Source: Carettochelys insculpta (lineage: Eukaryota; Chordata; Testudines; Carettochelyidae). From it: a DNA stretch of 64,000 nucleotides. The first letter of the stretch is position 1; each line of letters opens with the position of its first letter. The notes below the pieces were generated by a model. That model saw only the letters and a list, made by a program, of their open reading frames with translations, searched no databases and was not told the origin of the DNA. This document shows, piece after piece, positions 1 to 11,944 of this stretch. The translations under genes and the position numbers were made by a program. The stretch is from the NCBI RefSeq assembly GCF_033958435.1, contig NC_134152.1, forward strand, positions 25,828,001-25,892,000, given 5' to 3'.

Positions 1-947
1 TCCCAACTGACAGGAAGGGGCTGTAATTGCAGTCTGTCAGGCAGAGCAATGAAACTCAACAGAGTGGATACTGTATTGTTTTATGCAAATTAGAGAGAGA
101 CAGACTGGGTCTCCGATCCCTTGCACAGCTCGGATGATTGACACAAATCTGTGTATCACTGAAATAGACAGGGTTGTTAAAAAATGATCAGTGTGCACAA
201 TTTTTACTAGACCTTTTTGCTAACTGTGTACAGATTTGTACGTTGGGTTTTTAATGCTCCCTAGTCTTAGCACTGAAAGTACTTTGATCCTCTGTGCTTC
301 CAAAAATCGCAAGTCATTCTCATAATACGAAGGCAATGAGTGGGGAGAAGGGAGAAATTATACTTCCCAGCTGTCAGAATCCATCCTTTGGCTTTCTGGA
401 TGTTCATGACCAGTGAAATGGTGGGCCCCATTTAAATCAGTGGGACATTTGCCATTGGCTTCAAGAAAGCTAAGATTTCAAACTTATATTTCAGTCACTG
501 CTCCCTTTGTCAACAAGAGCTGGAGCCTATTTTCATTTACCCAGCAAACAGTGCTGCACAGACAGATGCTATAGTTAAAATGTCAACATGAAAGACATTT
601 TCTGAGGATGTCAGATTTCCATACAAGAAGATTTAGAGCTGGCTCTAACATGTCAGAAAGCTTTGCTGAGAGGTCACCTATGGGTCACTACAATGTGTTT
701 CAGGCTCTTCTATCGCAGTATAACTCCAGCAAGGCTTATGCAAAGATTTGAAAATGAATGGTACATCTGAATCATCCATCACTAATTGTTAAACAGCCAT
801 TAAGACCCCTCTGACCACAGACACAGAAAGAGACCCAGTAATTATGGCAATGCTTTGATATCTGCTATGCTGACGCCAATTGCTGGAATAAACCAGCATC
901 ATCAAAAATTACTTGCAGCTAAAGCAGTCATCTAATTTTATTTCAGG

Positions 948-1254
948 CTGGGGTCAGCAACCTTTCCTGGGCGGAGTGCCGAAATTTGACCTTTTGACCT
1001 CTATGTACAGTCAGAGAGCTGGTGATAATTTTTAAAGTCACTAATAGTCCTACTAGCAGCAGCTTCATTAATAAATTAAAACAGAGCTTTACCGTGTAGG
1101 TGGTGGTTGGTAGCATTAGCTGGTCTTTTGTTAATCCACAGGTGGCCTGGCTTTGAGCAAGCTCCCTGCTGCTGGGGGAGAGGCAGGATGGGGCTGAACT
1201 CCCACCTCATGGGCCACTCTAGGCACCAGTGCCAGGGATTGCTGACCCCTGTTT
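948..1254 (-). mobile_element. hAT-like MITE, copy 1 (related to 55535-55860)
   Basis: The right end, read on the minus strand, begins CAGGGGTCAGCAATCCCTGG. The left end on the + strand reads GGGGTCAGCAACCTTTCCTG. These are hAT-style inverted ends. The interior matches the reverse complement of 55535-55860 (shared blocks: GGTAGCATTAGCTGGTC and GTCACTAATAGTCCTAC against their complements). The open frames called here come only from this repeat. It is non-autonomous, with no transposase. Confidence 0.7.
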
Positions 1255-1810
1255 TAGGCCATTGGTACTTTTTTCCAAATTGCAACACCTATATATATAT
1301 GCTTTCCACTACCTACTTTGCACTACACACATTGGAAGATGTGGGAGGTACCTACAGACTTGATGATGATAACCTACTTCACACTGACCCATTAAGAACT
1401 ATAAGTTTTAATGGCATGTACTGTAAGTTAAAACAAACCAAAAACAAAAAAAAGCAGCCCACGGCTCCTCTTTCTCCTTCAGGCAATATAAGTTAAGACT
1501 GATGATTTATATATTAAATTTCTCCAGTTAAAGCAACATCAGCTACAATTAAATTCCTAAATTTGTGCTGTCTCATAACACCTGCTGCCACCCTGGGAGT
1601 CTATAATTAATGCTACGCTAACACATTAGGTTCTGAGCCTCATCCTCAGCCGATGTAAAATGCCACAGCTATGCTGACATCAGAGGATCTGACTCTAGGT
1701 TAGCAATTTTTTTTTAATATTTTTATCTTTTTCCCCTGTTTTGTTGCTCAAAAGAGAAGGACAACCACACACTATTTTTTATTATGTACAGCTTTGAAAT
1801 GGTCAGTGTT

Positions 1811-1985
1811 CAGCAATGTTCCCTGTAAGCTGTGCGCACGGGCGGCCACCCAGGAGAGATTCCGGTGGTGCCCAGCTGATTAGCTGCCATCTGTAGCCAA
1901 CAGCATGTGTTTCTGCTGGTGGTGCACAAGCACACATGCCTTGATGCACATAACAAAATTTATTCTGCACATGGAGAGGAAATAA
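1811..1985 (-). mobile_element. hAT-like MITE with CAGTGTTCCCT ends, partial copy
   Basis: On the minus strand this matches the elements at 44741-44935 and 59129-59324: a segment around GCACATGGAG/ATAAATTTTGTTATG, then the variable GTGCACCACCAGCAG block, then the GCTAATCAGCTGGGC block, ending in TTACAGGGAACATTGCTG. The beginning of the element is worn or missing in this copy. Confidence 0.6.
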
Positions 1986-2876
1986 TCAAAGAAACATTGA
2001 TCTTGAGCAGAGCCCTCATTTCAACATGAGCTTCTATCACCTTTCTCTAGTGCAACGAAAACAAGATGCTTCAACAACACAGCCCATGGAAACTATTACT
2101 TACAAAAGCTATAGGAGAGAGAACTTCCGCGTGTGTATTTTTCAAATCTCCTCCTAATATTACCTTTATGTAATTGACCATAATATGTAGGTTAGGGTCC
2201 ATGTTTTGCATCTCAGTGGTCTCTTCTCCACATTCCTATTGTGCGTGGAGGGGAAGTAGGGAGGGAGTGTAGGGGAGAGTTAGGTTGCTCAAATTAAAAA
2301 ATCTGGTCTGGTGGGAACACTTGATGGTATCCTCAGCCCCAAGGGGAAGGCAATGTTTCACACTGTTTAACAGTGATGCATAAAGAATGGCAAGGTGTTT
2401 TCCAAAGCAGGCTGCAATACAGAGTCTCAAGGAACTCAGGGAGTCAAAGCAGAGGGAAAAGGGAGGACTCTGGGCTTGAGAACCCCAGTAGCATAACAAC
2501 AAACTAAATTCTGCACAAGAATTTACAAGACAACTCTCAACATGGAAGGTGACCTGCACTGCAATACTCAGTAACAAAAAAACCCCTTGGATGGTCCCTG
2601 TTTAACATGCCGAGCATGAAATAAAATCCTGAATTAGGACACTTCTCAGGAACGAAATGACCAACAGAGGCAACAGTTTGTTCTAGTGTAGAAGTGAATT
2701 AGCAACAGCATGATGGAATGAAGCTCCATCAACATGGGCAATTCGAAAAATTGCAACTGAGGGTTAAGTTAAAGACAGGAGATGCTGGGTTTTAACTAGA
2801 CCTAAAGAAGCCAGCTGGAGTCAAGCCGCAGCTAAGACAAGGTGCATTTGCCTATAACAAGTAAAAAAATTAACAT

Positions 2877-3096
2877 ACAATTGGTTGTGGCCACACTTGG
2901 CCAAAACAGCTGCTCGGAATAAGGGGATTTCGACGTCTGCGGGTCCCTTTTAAAAAGGACCCACACGTAGATGTGCCATGCACATGCAAAACATGGCACT
3001 TTCGAAGTGCCACGGCTGGCAGCATGCTAATGAGATGCTGAATATTCAGTTCAGTGCCTCATTAGTTTTGGCCACGTTTTGGCCACAGCCAATTGT
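2877..3096. mobile_element. MITE, variant with GGCCACAGCC ends and an interior shared with the GTCTACAC family
   Basis: The ends are inverted repeats: ACAATTGGTTGTGGCCACAC on the left and GGCCACAGCCAATTGT on the right, with a second TTGGCCAAAAC/GTTTTGGCCA pair inside. The core (GGAATAAGGGGATTTCGACG, AAGTGCCACGGCTGGCAGCA, GCATGCTAATGAGATGCTGA) is clearly related to the second half of the element at 3988-4406. This looks like the same interior with different ends. Confidence 0.65.
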
Positions 3097-3987
3097 GTTT
3101 TATGGAATCAAATTATTACAATGCTGCCTGTTCAAGAGTTTGCAATTGCTTGTTAGGGGAAGTTGAACGTCAATTACTGCCAAGGTCCCATTTCAACACA
3201 GAACAAGAGAATACTGAAAGATATAGTCCCTGAGAGCCACTGCAAATTGTATGATTCTGCAAGGCATGATGGGAAGAAGCATCAGAGAATATAAGGAGCA
3301 GCTTTCCCTCAGAAGAGAAGAAACCCAGAAGAGATCAGACCTTAGGTGTGGCTCTTCTTCACCAAGAGAGTAGAGTAAACAGCCTGGAAGAGGTTTTGGC
3401 AAGGACCTAGGCAAAGGCCTAGTGAAAGAAACCCCATACTGATACAGCACATGAAAGAAAAATCAATAATGGTTGGTGCTTGAGGTCTGATTTTGGTTCC
3501 GTGATTAGGATCTCAGACTGGCACTTCCAGAAAAAGCCAAAGGTCCCTCTTCCAGTCCCCTCATGAGGGGACAGCCTGGCCCATGCTGTTTCCCACAGCT
3601 CCCATGGCCTCCTGGAGCTACAGGGCTCCATGCCTATGGATGCTGAGGTAAACAAACCATCTCATGGCCTGCCAGTAGCTAACCCTGATGAACCCCTCCC
3701 CTACATCAAAGGGCAGAGTGCTGGACCAAAGAAGAACCATGTAGCCATGAGAAAAGTGAGAACAGAGGATCTGATTAATTTTGCCTCAGGGGAAAGTCTG
3801 CTGAACTTGGACTTATGTGGGAGAGGAGGTCTTCTGCTTAGGCTGGAAGCACTACACCTACCTCAGAGAGAAACCGTAGATGGACGCTGGCAGAGAAACT
3901 GAAAAGATATAATAAGCCCACTACACGCCTCAAGAAATGCTTTGTTACAGGTGGATTCTTGCTACTTAGATGTCCCCTAAGTCCTAC

Positions 3988-4406
3988 AGCTACGTCTACA
4001 CTCGGGGAAAACTTCGAAATGGCCGTACTAATGGCCAAATCGGACAATACTAACGAGGCATTGAAATGAATATTCAGTGTCTCATTACCATGCTACCAGC
4101 TATGGCACTTCAAAAGTGCTGCGTTTCACTCACACGTGTCTCATCTACACAGGGGTCCTTTTTGAATGGACTCTGCAAATGTCATAATCAGCTGATAGGA
4201 ATAAGGGAATTTCAACGTTTGCAGGGTCCTTTCGAAAAGGACTCTGTAGACGAGCCACGCACGAGCGAAACGCAGCACTTTTGAAGTGCTGCAGCCGGTA
4301 GCATGCTAATGAGGTGCTGAATATTCATTTCAGCACCTCATTAGTATTCTCCAATTTGACCATTAGCATGGCGATTTCAAAGTCTTCCCCTAGTGTAGAC
4401 GTAGCC
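3988..4406. mobile_element. GTCTACAC-ended MITE (family A), full copy
   Basis: The 419-bp element runs from AGCTACGTCTACACTCGGGG to CCCCTAGTGTAGACGTAGCC, which are inverted ends. Inside, GCTAATGAGGTGCTGAATAT and its inverted relatives near both ends make the whole element partly palindromic. Flanks are TAC (3985-3987) and TAG (4407-4409), a possible 3-bp target duplication with one change. There is no coding capacity. Confidence 0.8.
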
Positions 4407-4409
4407 TAG

Positions 4410-7400
4410 ATGTGTGCCCTCATGGACAGGCTACGCATAAGTGGTCCTGAAAGCCCTTCTGGGAGAGGAACCACTACAGTTCCAATGCACAGTGTAGAGA
4501 AGGCTGGAGAGGGGAGCCATGCAGGCTCTTTGGTTGTACAGTGTTTCAGGGACTTACCAGCCACTGACCCCTGCATGTGATGGGGGATACAAAAACTGTA
4601 GAGGCTATTGTCACAGTTATGCAGGTAACTGCCCCTCTGTTTCCTTTCTGGTCTCGTTGAGTGTACCGGCTCTACACTATATTAGTTCTCATACTGCACT
4701 CCATGCCATGATATCTGAACACGTTCTGGTAGCGTGCCAAGCAACAGCTCTCTCCCATACATCTCAGTCTTCAGACCTCAACCCAGCATGGAGTTGGATC
4801 CTGCACTTCTCTCTCTCTGGGATCAGGCCTTGGCTCCACAGCACTCTGGGGATCAAACCATCCTTACCCAGCAGGTCTAACGGAGTGTGGGTATCTGTGG
4901 GTTTTTCCCTTCAGGAGTCTGATTAGTCACAGCCAGGGATCAGACTGTCTTCTTATAACCAAAGTTTTGCTTATTTTAACAGAAGGCATTTTAACAGAGA
5001 ATTTTAAAACAAGCCACAATCTATCTGCTTGTTTTTTCTTACCTAAAGGCTTAGGATGGTAACCAAAGCAGATTCCCCCCGCCATCGTCCCCCATCTTCA
5101 GACCCCTCCCTCAAGTCCCTGCGTCTCAGTCTGATTCTCCCAAACAACTACCCCTTTTTCACAAGAAAGTGCTCCTCTTCAAACGAGAGCGAGTTCTTTT
5201 GATCTCTTGTGTATCTGCCCTGGCACTGGCTCTGTACAACCCTCAAGTGTTTGTTTGCCGAGCAGTGGCACATTCTGCCCTTCTCTTTCCTTTCCTACTC
5301 AGTTTTTGCCCCCAACAGCTCCTACTGAATTGCACCAGCACAGTCAGACGGTAAGCATTGCCATTAACCAGGTCAACGTGCAGCATTCATACATTAATGC
5401 GCAGCACCTCCAGGTCCATCACAGCGACTACAGCTGAAGTAGTGGTTAAGGATTGTGAATGGAGCTCCACAGACTGGTAAGAAAGGCTGCTCCCTGCTGT
5501 TCCTGCAGAGCTCCCTGCTGTCCCAGCTCAGCTACTCAGAACTGGCATTGGGAACAGGACTTGCCCCATAATATTCACATCACCTGTCTTGGCTGAGAAC
5601 ACACCAGCAGAACTGCTGAATGGCAAGAATCTTTTTTTTTTCCCTGACTGCTGTTGGGCTGACCTGGTTAAGTAAACGTCAGGAAATGCCAAACAAAGGG
5701 ATATTCCAGGTCCTTGGGTTGCTTAAATACTTCATCTACCTGACATATTTCTGGAACTAATATAAAACCAATGGAACTCTAAGCATTACAAATTAACTTT
5801 CGTAGCAGCAACAGGCACAGTTAGAGAAAAATCTTCCGCAAGTGACATAAAAAAAAAATCACACCCTACCAGCTGGCACTAGGGAGCAGTGGATTCTTTG
5901 CCATGTGCTAAGAACAGAGGAATTCCCAAAGTCAAAATTCAGCAGGACCAAGCAATTTGCTTTTGTACCATGATTCAGACTTTGTAGTAGCCTGGTCAGA
6001 AAAGATACTTAAGAGGTTCAATAAAAGAAGCAGCAAATAATTCACATCTGGTCCAATTACTGGATCCTTGAGTACGTTAGCATAAAAATGCCAGAAACGG
6101 AACTTCTGCTGATAAGCACCTGAGAGTCAACAAGGGAGATGGACTTTAAAACAGGTATTTCATTGCAAACAGATGCTCTTCCATTCTAGAGATGAACAGA
6201 TTGTTTAAAACACCCCCCTGCCAGGAAAAGGAGACACAGCTGACCTAGGGGGTTTCTGTGTTGCTATGCAGTAGCCCTACTTCTCAGACCCTGCTTTTTG
6301 TTGATGGCTCAGGGAGAGAAGAGATACCATAGCACCAGATAGCTTTTTCTCAGGCTAAGAATAAAAGCATTATGCTGTGACTATTAAAACCATGGGCTGC
6401 ATTTAGAGATAGGGAGATTTCAGAGGCGCTTGAAGGGCAAAGGGAGCCCCAAAGGGAGCATATGCTGAGTGTGAGCTCCATCTCCTTTTGAAGGGGTGCA
6501 TCCTGGCTGTATTAATGCCAGGCCAGGTCTCCTGGCTCATATGGAAATGGAGAAAGGTGAAAGCACCCCCATCCCTTTGTAGGAGGTTGGTGCCACCAGC
6601 AGTGCTGTCCCAGGGCAATGCTTTGCTCCTCAGCCCAGGCAGCCTGCTGCAGCTCCCTGCCTGGTGTCCATGGGATCTAATGCAAAGCCTTAGGATCAAG
6701 CCCAAGGAGAGGAATGGGCCCTGACGTCTGTGTTACCTTCAATGCACCTGCATTAAGCCCTAACAGGGTGATAAATGATAACTTTGTCCACAAGGGCATA
6801 AAGAAACTTCCTTTGCTTTGGACTATGAGATAACACATCTGCAAACCCTCTCCCTGACCTTTCCGAGTGGACATTTTTGCAGCGTGACTAGGTTTGCTAT
6901 GATCTCACCACCTTGTCAATGAAAGGGGAGGGAAGGAAGCCCTTTGAGTTCTAATCAAAAGAGCATTTTTATCCAGCCTGACATCATGGAAAAAAACAAA
7001 AGCGCTCTCAATGGCATTCCAGGAATAACCGAGCCAGGCCCCCAAACCAACTCCTACCTTTCCTGGGACCCTTGTGTGGGGCTTTGCTAGAGAGTGGCAT
7101 GCATGCACACTGAACTCTAAATACAGGATTTCCAACAATTAGCTGTATCAAAGCCTAGAGAGAGAGGCCAACTCCGGAGGAAACAAATACAGATTCTGTT
7201 CAGAGCTTTCTGATGTGACTGGAGGGTCAACGGGCCTCCACCACAATGAGCATCCTGTTTCTGTTTGACCTCTTGTCCTTCTTGCTACTTGGCTGCTGTT
7301 TGGAGCAGGGGGACTAGCCTTGGAATTTTCTGAAGAACTGGCCAATGGGTACATCGATATCACTGGTGTCAATTCATTAAGACAGCCACCAAAATCACTT

Positions 7401-9005
7401 TGCTCAGTGGGGCTACTTTTAACTAATGCAATGAATGTAATCTTGAAGGCTGCACCACTGAGCTGTGTGAGACAGAGACAGATTCCTGGGTGCAGTAATG
7501 GGGCAGCAGGGGTAGGAGGGTGACAACCCCAATGCTAACATACGTAAAGCTGCTGCTGAAGTTTTAAACTCTATCACTGGCTGGAGCTCCTGAATACATC
7601 TTATGACAGTGGGTGATCGCTGTGGCAGACTCCCACTCCCACAGCACTCTGTTCCTGCCCCCTATAGTTCAGTGGGAGCTGGAAGGGTGGAAATGCAAAG
7701 CTGGGTTGTGATACAAATACATCAGCAGGGAATTATCATCAGCCAGGGGAATCTCTGTTTGGCAGTTGCAGCTTGGTTTTTCACCTCTTTGCACCCTGTT
7801 ACCATATTAACTATAGAACCTAGCCAACAGAACTCAATGGGCACAACAAAGATTATAGCGTTGCACTCATCAATGACATTATGGTTACAGGTCAAGGGGC
7901 ACTTTTTTTCCAAGCCTCTGTTTTAAATGGCTTACACTTTGGGGCACAGACTTCTCCACTTAGTTCTGACCCATCAGTTAATTGAGTTATCCCTGATTTT
8001 TTTCTCTCCTTTTTAATTAAATTTGCAAAGTGTATCAAGATCCACAAATGAATGGTGCCACATAAGTGTAAAGTATAATTAATTTTGGAAAGTCTGAACG
8101 AATCTGTTTAGATGTTTTCCAGCTTATCCGAGTGTGAAAATGTTCCTCGCCCATTAGAAACCCTCTGCTTAGGCACTTTTTGTGAGTTCAGATAATTCAT
8201 AACTGGGTGGGATGTCACACGTTGTACTTGGGAATGTGCTGTGACCAAATAAATGTGTTAGTAGCACCTCTTATCATGACTCAGTAAATGGCTGTTGTAC
8301 TCATTATATCCTACCAGCTAAGTCCATAGTTAGTTTTTTAAAAAAGGAATTTTGACTGTAGAATTTGTAGTGGGGTCCAGAGGTTAATGACATGTAATTC
8401 TGATCCTACTCATGCCATGCTGATGCAATTTCATTGACTTCAGCAGAGTTACTGCTGAATTGCACTAATATAAACGAGAGCAAAATACAAGAAATACTAT
8501 TCACTTCATGCAATATTTACTGGAAGCCTGTGGCAGAGAGAAATGGATTTTGCCTAATGAGTAAATACAGCATGAAGCCCTGAGCCTCTTATCCCCAGGG
8601 ATACAATAATGTGGATGACATTTTTTTTTCAGATCAAAAGTGTTATATTATCAACATAAAAGCTCAAATTAGGCTGCATAATATTTAATTAAAGAAACAG
8701 ACTGCAAAATCCACTGCCCAGAATTACAATGCCCGCTGAGTCATTCTATCTTTTAAAATCAAGATTGGTTCTGGGAGAGCTTGTGGGAAATACTCTTTTT
8801 TTAAAAGGAAAATGAAAAGAATGTAAGAAAATCAAACCTCAAAATAACATTTTCTACTAATCTTGTTTAAAGGCATCTACTTGCTTGCAGGAGAACAAGA
8901 TAGCTGAGTAACTTTGCAAGGCAAGAGTGGGAAAGGTGGATTCTCAACAGAACACACACCAGAATACCTGAAGCTCCCAAACTCTTACAGTAATGTCCCT
9001 ACAAA
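4410..9005. other. PDGFA intron 4, no recognised feature
   Basis: I searched for PDGFA exon 5 (a YVRKKPKLKEV...ECAC-type segment) on the minus strand and saw none. There are no long open frames with family similarity, no RNA genes and no clear repeats beyond weak, old-looking dispersed motifs such as CTGATCCTACTCATGCCATG near 8400. A pyrimidine-rich stretch lies at 5090-5165. Confidence 0.6.
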
Positions 9006-9020
9006 TCATAATTCACTCAC

Positions 9021-9208
9021 CTTGACACTTCTGTGATGTATCCGTGATGGCTGGCATTTCACACTGCTCGTGTTGCAACAGCCAGTGCACCGTTTCACCT
9101 CCACACATGGTGGCCATATCAGGAAATTTGCAGATGTGGGATCGATCTGACTCCGAGGTATCTCGTATATAACAGTTCTTGTTTTGCAGAGAGCAGGAAT
9201 GGCCTCCT
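9021..9208 (-). CDS. PDGFA: PDGFA exon 4 (PDGF/VEGF cystine-knot domain, main part)
   Basis: The 188-nt exon follows a TGTTTGCAG acceptor, enters in phase 1 and ends in phase 0 at an AAG|GTGAGT donor. It encodes [20 protein letters not shown], then [20 protein letters not shown] and [23 protein letters not shown]. This is the PDGF/VEGF growth-factor core. Six of the eight conserved cysteines are present, including the WPPC...KRCTGCCN block that supplies the interchain bonds and the cystine knot. The last two (the CAC motif) belong to exon 5. Compared with mammalian PDGF-A I see only conservative changes (Ile for Val at a few sites). The open frame upstream of the acceptor is intron read-through. 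Confidence 0.97.
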
Positions 9209-10175
9209 CTGCAAACAGAAGAACCCACACTTCCAGGTGAACAGCTGTTCTCGCTTTAGAGCACACATGCTTAAGCTACCACGTGCTTAAGAAAGTGATT
9301 CCCACCCAGGCTTTTGAAACAGATGCTCCATGCTCTTATTGCTGATGCTAATGATTAACCTTTGTGCTGGGCTTGGATAGGCTGCTACTACTTGCCTCCC
9401 ATTCAATGGAGCATGCTGCCCCAGCATGAAGTCTGAAGTGCTCCTAACACCCTGATGGCAAGAAGAGGGCTTTCCACCCCTCAAGTTCCAATGTAACTCA
9501 GTAGCCTGCACAAATAAATGGAGGGCACAGACTGTCTGATGTGTGACAGCAGACAGAGACACTGTCTGAAACTCTCATTGTCATAATAGCTCCGAGTAAG
9601 ACAGCTAGATAGGGACTGGTTCTGAACCACAGAAATCAGAGGTAGCTTGCATATTTTACAGGATAAGGGCCATAATGTGCCTCTACATATATTTCATGCA
9701 TAAGAAGCGCATTTAATAAACTGCACACCATTTGCTTCTATGATTTCTACCATCCCTTTGTTTCCAACACAACTTTCTCCAACTTTCAGTTCTGCAGTGG
9801 TCTGAACACTAAGCTATCATACACATGGCAGACATCCTTATTTCTGAATGAAGCCGGTGAAATTATGCATGGCTTGATTTTTGAACAAAGTAAAACCATG
9901 AGAATACCATGACCAAAGAGACTATAAAATATGTTCAGATGAGCAATTATTCTACCAGGGTCTCAATCTACAGCCACTTCCTGGTGCTGGAAGACCAGTT
10001 GACAAAGATTTCAGGCATGTAAGAGTTAGCTGTATAATGTTTGCTGTGCAATAAAGCAAAGTTGTGGGATATTGCTAGGTGACAGCTTAGTCATCGTTCA
10101 TTAAGCTGGCGTATGAACATTCCAAGATCTGCAAACCTCAGATATTTTGCAGCCTGTGGTGATAAGTTGCAGTGG

Positions 10176-10398
10176 GAGTGATTTAGGTTGGATATTAGGA
10201 AAAACTCTTTCACCAGGAGGTTGGGAAAGCACTGGGATAGGTTACCTAGAGAGGTGATGGAATCTCCATCTCTCCATCTCTACAGGTTTTTAAATGATGG
10301 CCTGACAAAGTCCTGGATTGGTTGGTGCTGCTTTAGGCAGGGGGCTGGACTGGATGACCTTCTGAGGTGTCTTCCAGCCCTAGGATTCTATGACGACT
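10176..10398 (+). mobile_element. CR1 LINE 3' end fragment
   Basis: The typical CR1 tail is readable: GGTTGGATATTAGGAAAAAC, TTCACCAGGAGG, ACTGGGATAGGTTACCTAGA, GAGGTGATGGAATCTCC, GGGCTGGACTGGATGACCTT, ending CCCTAGGATTCTATGA. It is 5'-truncated as usual for CR1 and lies in intron 3 of PDGFA opposite to the gene. The local open frame is an artefact of the repeat. Confidence 0.9.
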
Positions 10399-10752
10399 CA
10401 GACATGACATTCTTGATCCAAGCCCAGATGGGCTGGCAAAAAATGTTTTATCTCTGTAATAGCAACTCCAAGGGGGAAATTTGAATGGTGAGAAATTATT
10501 TGGAGGGCATCTTATTTTTTGCCTTCCTATTAGAAGCTAGGCTGCTGGGATGGGATAAAGATAGGACACTCTTCGGTACAGTCAATGGAAGTATAAAAAG
10601 AAGAAAATGTGTTCTGATTCAAACCCATAATCTGAAAGCTTAGAATCACATTGGCTTTGGTTTAGTTTGGCAAAGGTTCCATTTTGAAGGGCAAACCTCC
10701 AGAGGGAGCTTACGAACAATTCTATGGGATAGGTAAGTACCACATAAAAGGA

Positions 10753-10792
10753 TGCTTCTCTCTCTCTTTCACACACACACACACATACACAT
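10753..10792. repeat. (TC)n/(CA)n compound microsatellite
   Basis: A short (CT)n run is followed by (CA)n with one CATACA interruption, in PDGFA intron 3. Confidence 0.9.
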
Positions 10793-11839
10793 GCTAAACT
10801 CCCGCACACACCTCAGAAGACAAATTTTGCCACCACAAGTGCCATGTGAACAATGCATTGTCATTGGGGGTGGAAGTATTTTTTCAACAAAGGGGCCAAT
10901 AAACAGTAGCTACGCTGCCCGACTTTTAGTGACATGGCTATGTTGACAAGGCTGTGCCGCTAAAGGGGGTGGCCCAAATTGGAGCCATTCGGCACTTTGC
11001 AGAATAAGGCACCAAATACAGTAGGTGGTGTTAAAAGCTTTGCTCTCTAGAGGCATTCAGTGTGATGAGTGTGCAGTTGCCAAGTCACACTGTGTGCAAA
11101 TCTGTGCTGGCCACGTGCTCTGCTATACATTTCATGGAATCTTAGCCTAAAGTTAAAACATGCTGATGAGGAATTACTCACAGCCGATAACAATATGTAT
11201 GTTTTCCAAACGTAAGTCCAAAGATAAATCAGTAAGTTTTAATCCTTTGTAACAAGTGTTGTTGCAGAAAAATGCCATTTGGAAGTCAATTAACATCTAT
11301 TTCTTTTTACACACAGGCTTTTGTTTGAAGCCATTATTAATACTTATTAGAAAAATGCCTTGTAAACATGCCTGATCCCTTGTATGATGAAAGGAATTAA
11401 TGTCAGAGCATTTCAGTCTCACTCTCAATTTTTAGATAAAATTATTTTGAATTAGACAGTCAAGCTGTTTCTTTTTCTAGAGCTTCTGCACCAAAAACTC
11501 TACCAACTGTTGATGTATTTTTTAAGTAAATTGCAATAATTTTCCCCCAACCCTACAACTATCCATTGAGTATCGCCAAATTTTCTAATGAAGGTCTCCC
11601 TTTTAACATGCTGCAACAAGGAAATGAATGTCAAGAATTTATTCATGCCTGTCTCTTGTGGATAGATTACCCAGCAGAAGGGGACTGATGCAACAACTGA
11701 CTGGAAAAGTGACACACTCAAAGGAAAATACCATTTTACTTTCTACTCTTTATTTCGCACAATGCAGCGTCTTGCATGACTAATCAAAGGAACCCCCATG
11801 ATTTTGTCCTTTAAGCAAAAATAGCTTGTTGTTTCTTAC

Positions 11840-11944
11840 CAATGCTCCTTTTTCTGCGAATGGGTACAGGGAGATTCTCTTGAACATGTTTAGAAGAATG
11901 AATATTATGAGATCTCACGTGTGTTTCTGAAACTTCGTCATATC
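11840..11944 (-). CDS. PDGFA: PDGFA exon 3 (propeptide end and furin site)
   Basis: The 105-nt exon lies between a CTTTAG acceptor and a GTAAGA donor, and it enters and leaves in phase 1. It reads G-YDEVSETHVRSHN, then IHSSKHVQENLPVPIRRKRSI. The end carries the RRKR furin/proprotein-convertase site known in PDGF-A, with the first Ser-Ile of the mature chain after it. The middle of the propeptide is diverged and slightly longer than I recall for the human exon, while the KHV and PIRRKRSI blocks are kept. Divergence in a discarded propeptide next to a conserved cleavage site is expected. The exon is isolated between a 7.6-kb and a 2.6-kb intron and is short, so the family match is the main evidence. 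Confidence 0.93.

Noticed and set aside
5060..5440. Possible LTR or endogenous retrovirus fragment
   Set aside because: Pyrimidine-rich sequence gave a passing resemblance, but no TG...CA ends, primer-binding site, polypurine tract or retroviral protein was found.
9209..9266. Upstream extension of PDGFA exon 4 (a frame beginning MCSKARTAV)
   Set aside because: It lies before a clear TGTTTGCAG acceptor and has no PDGF similarity, so it is intron read-through.
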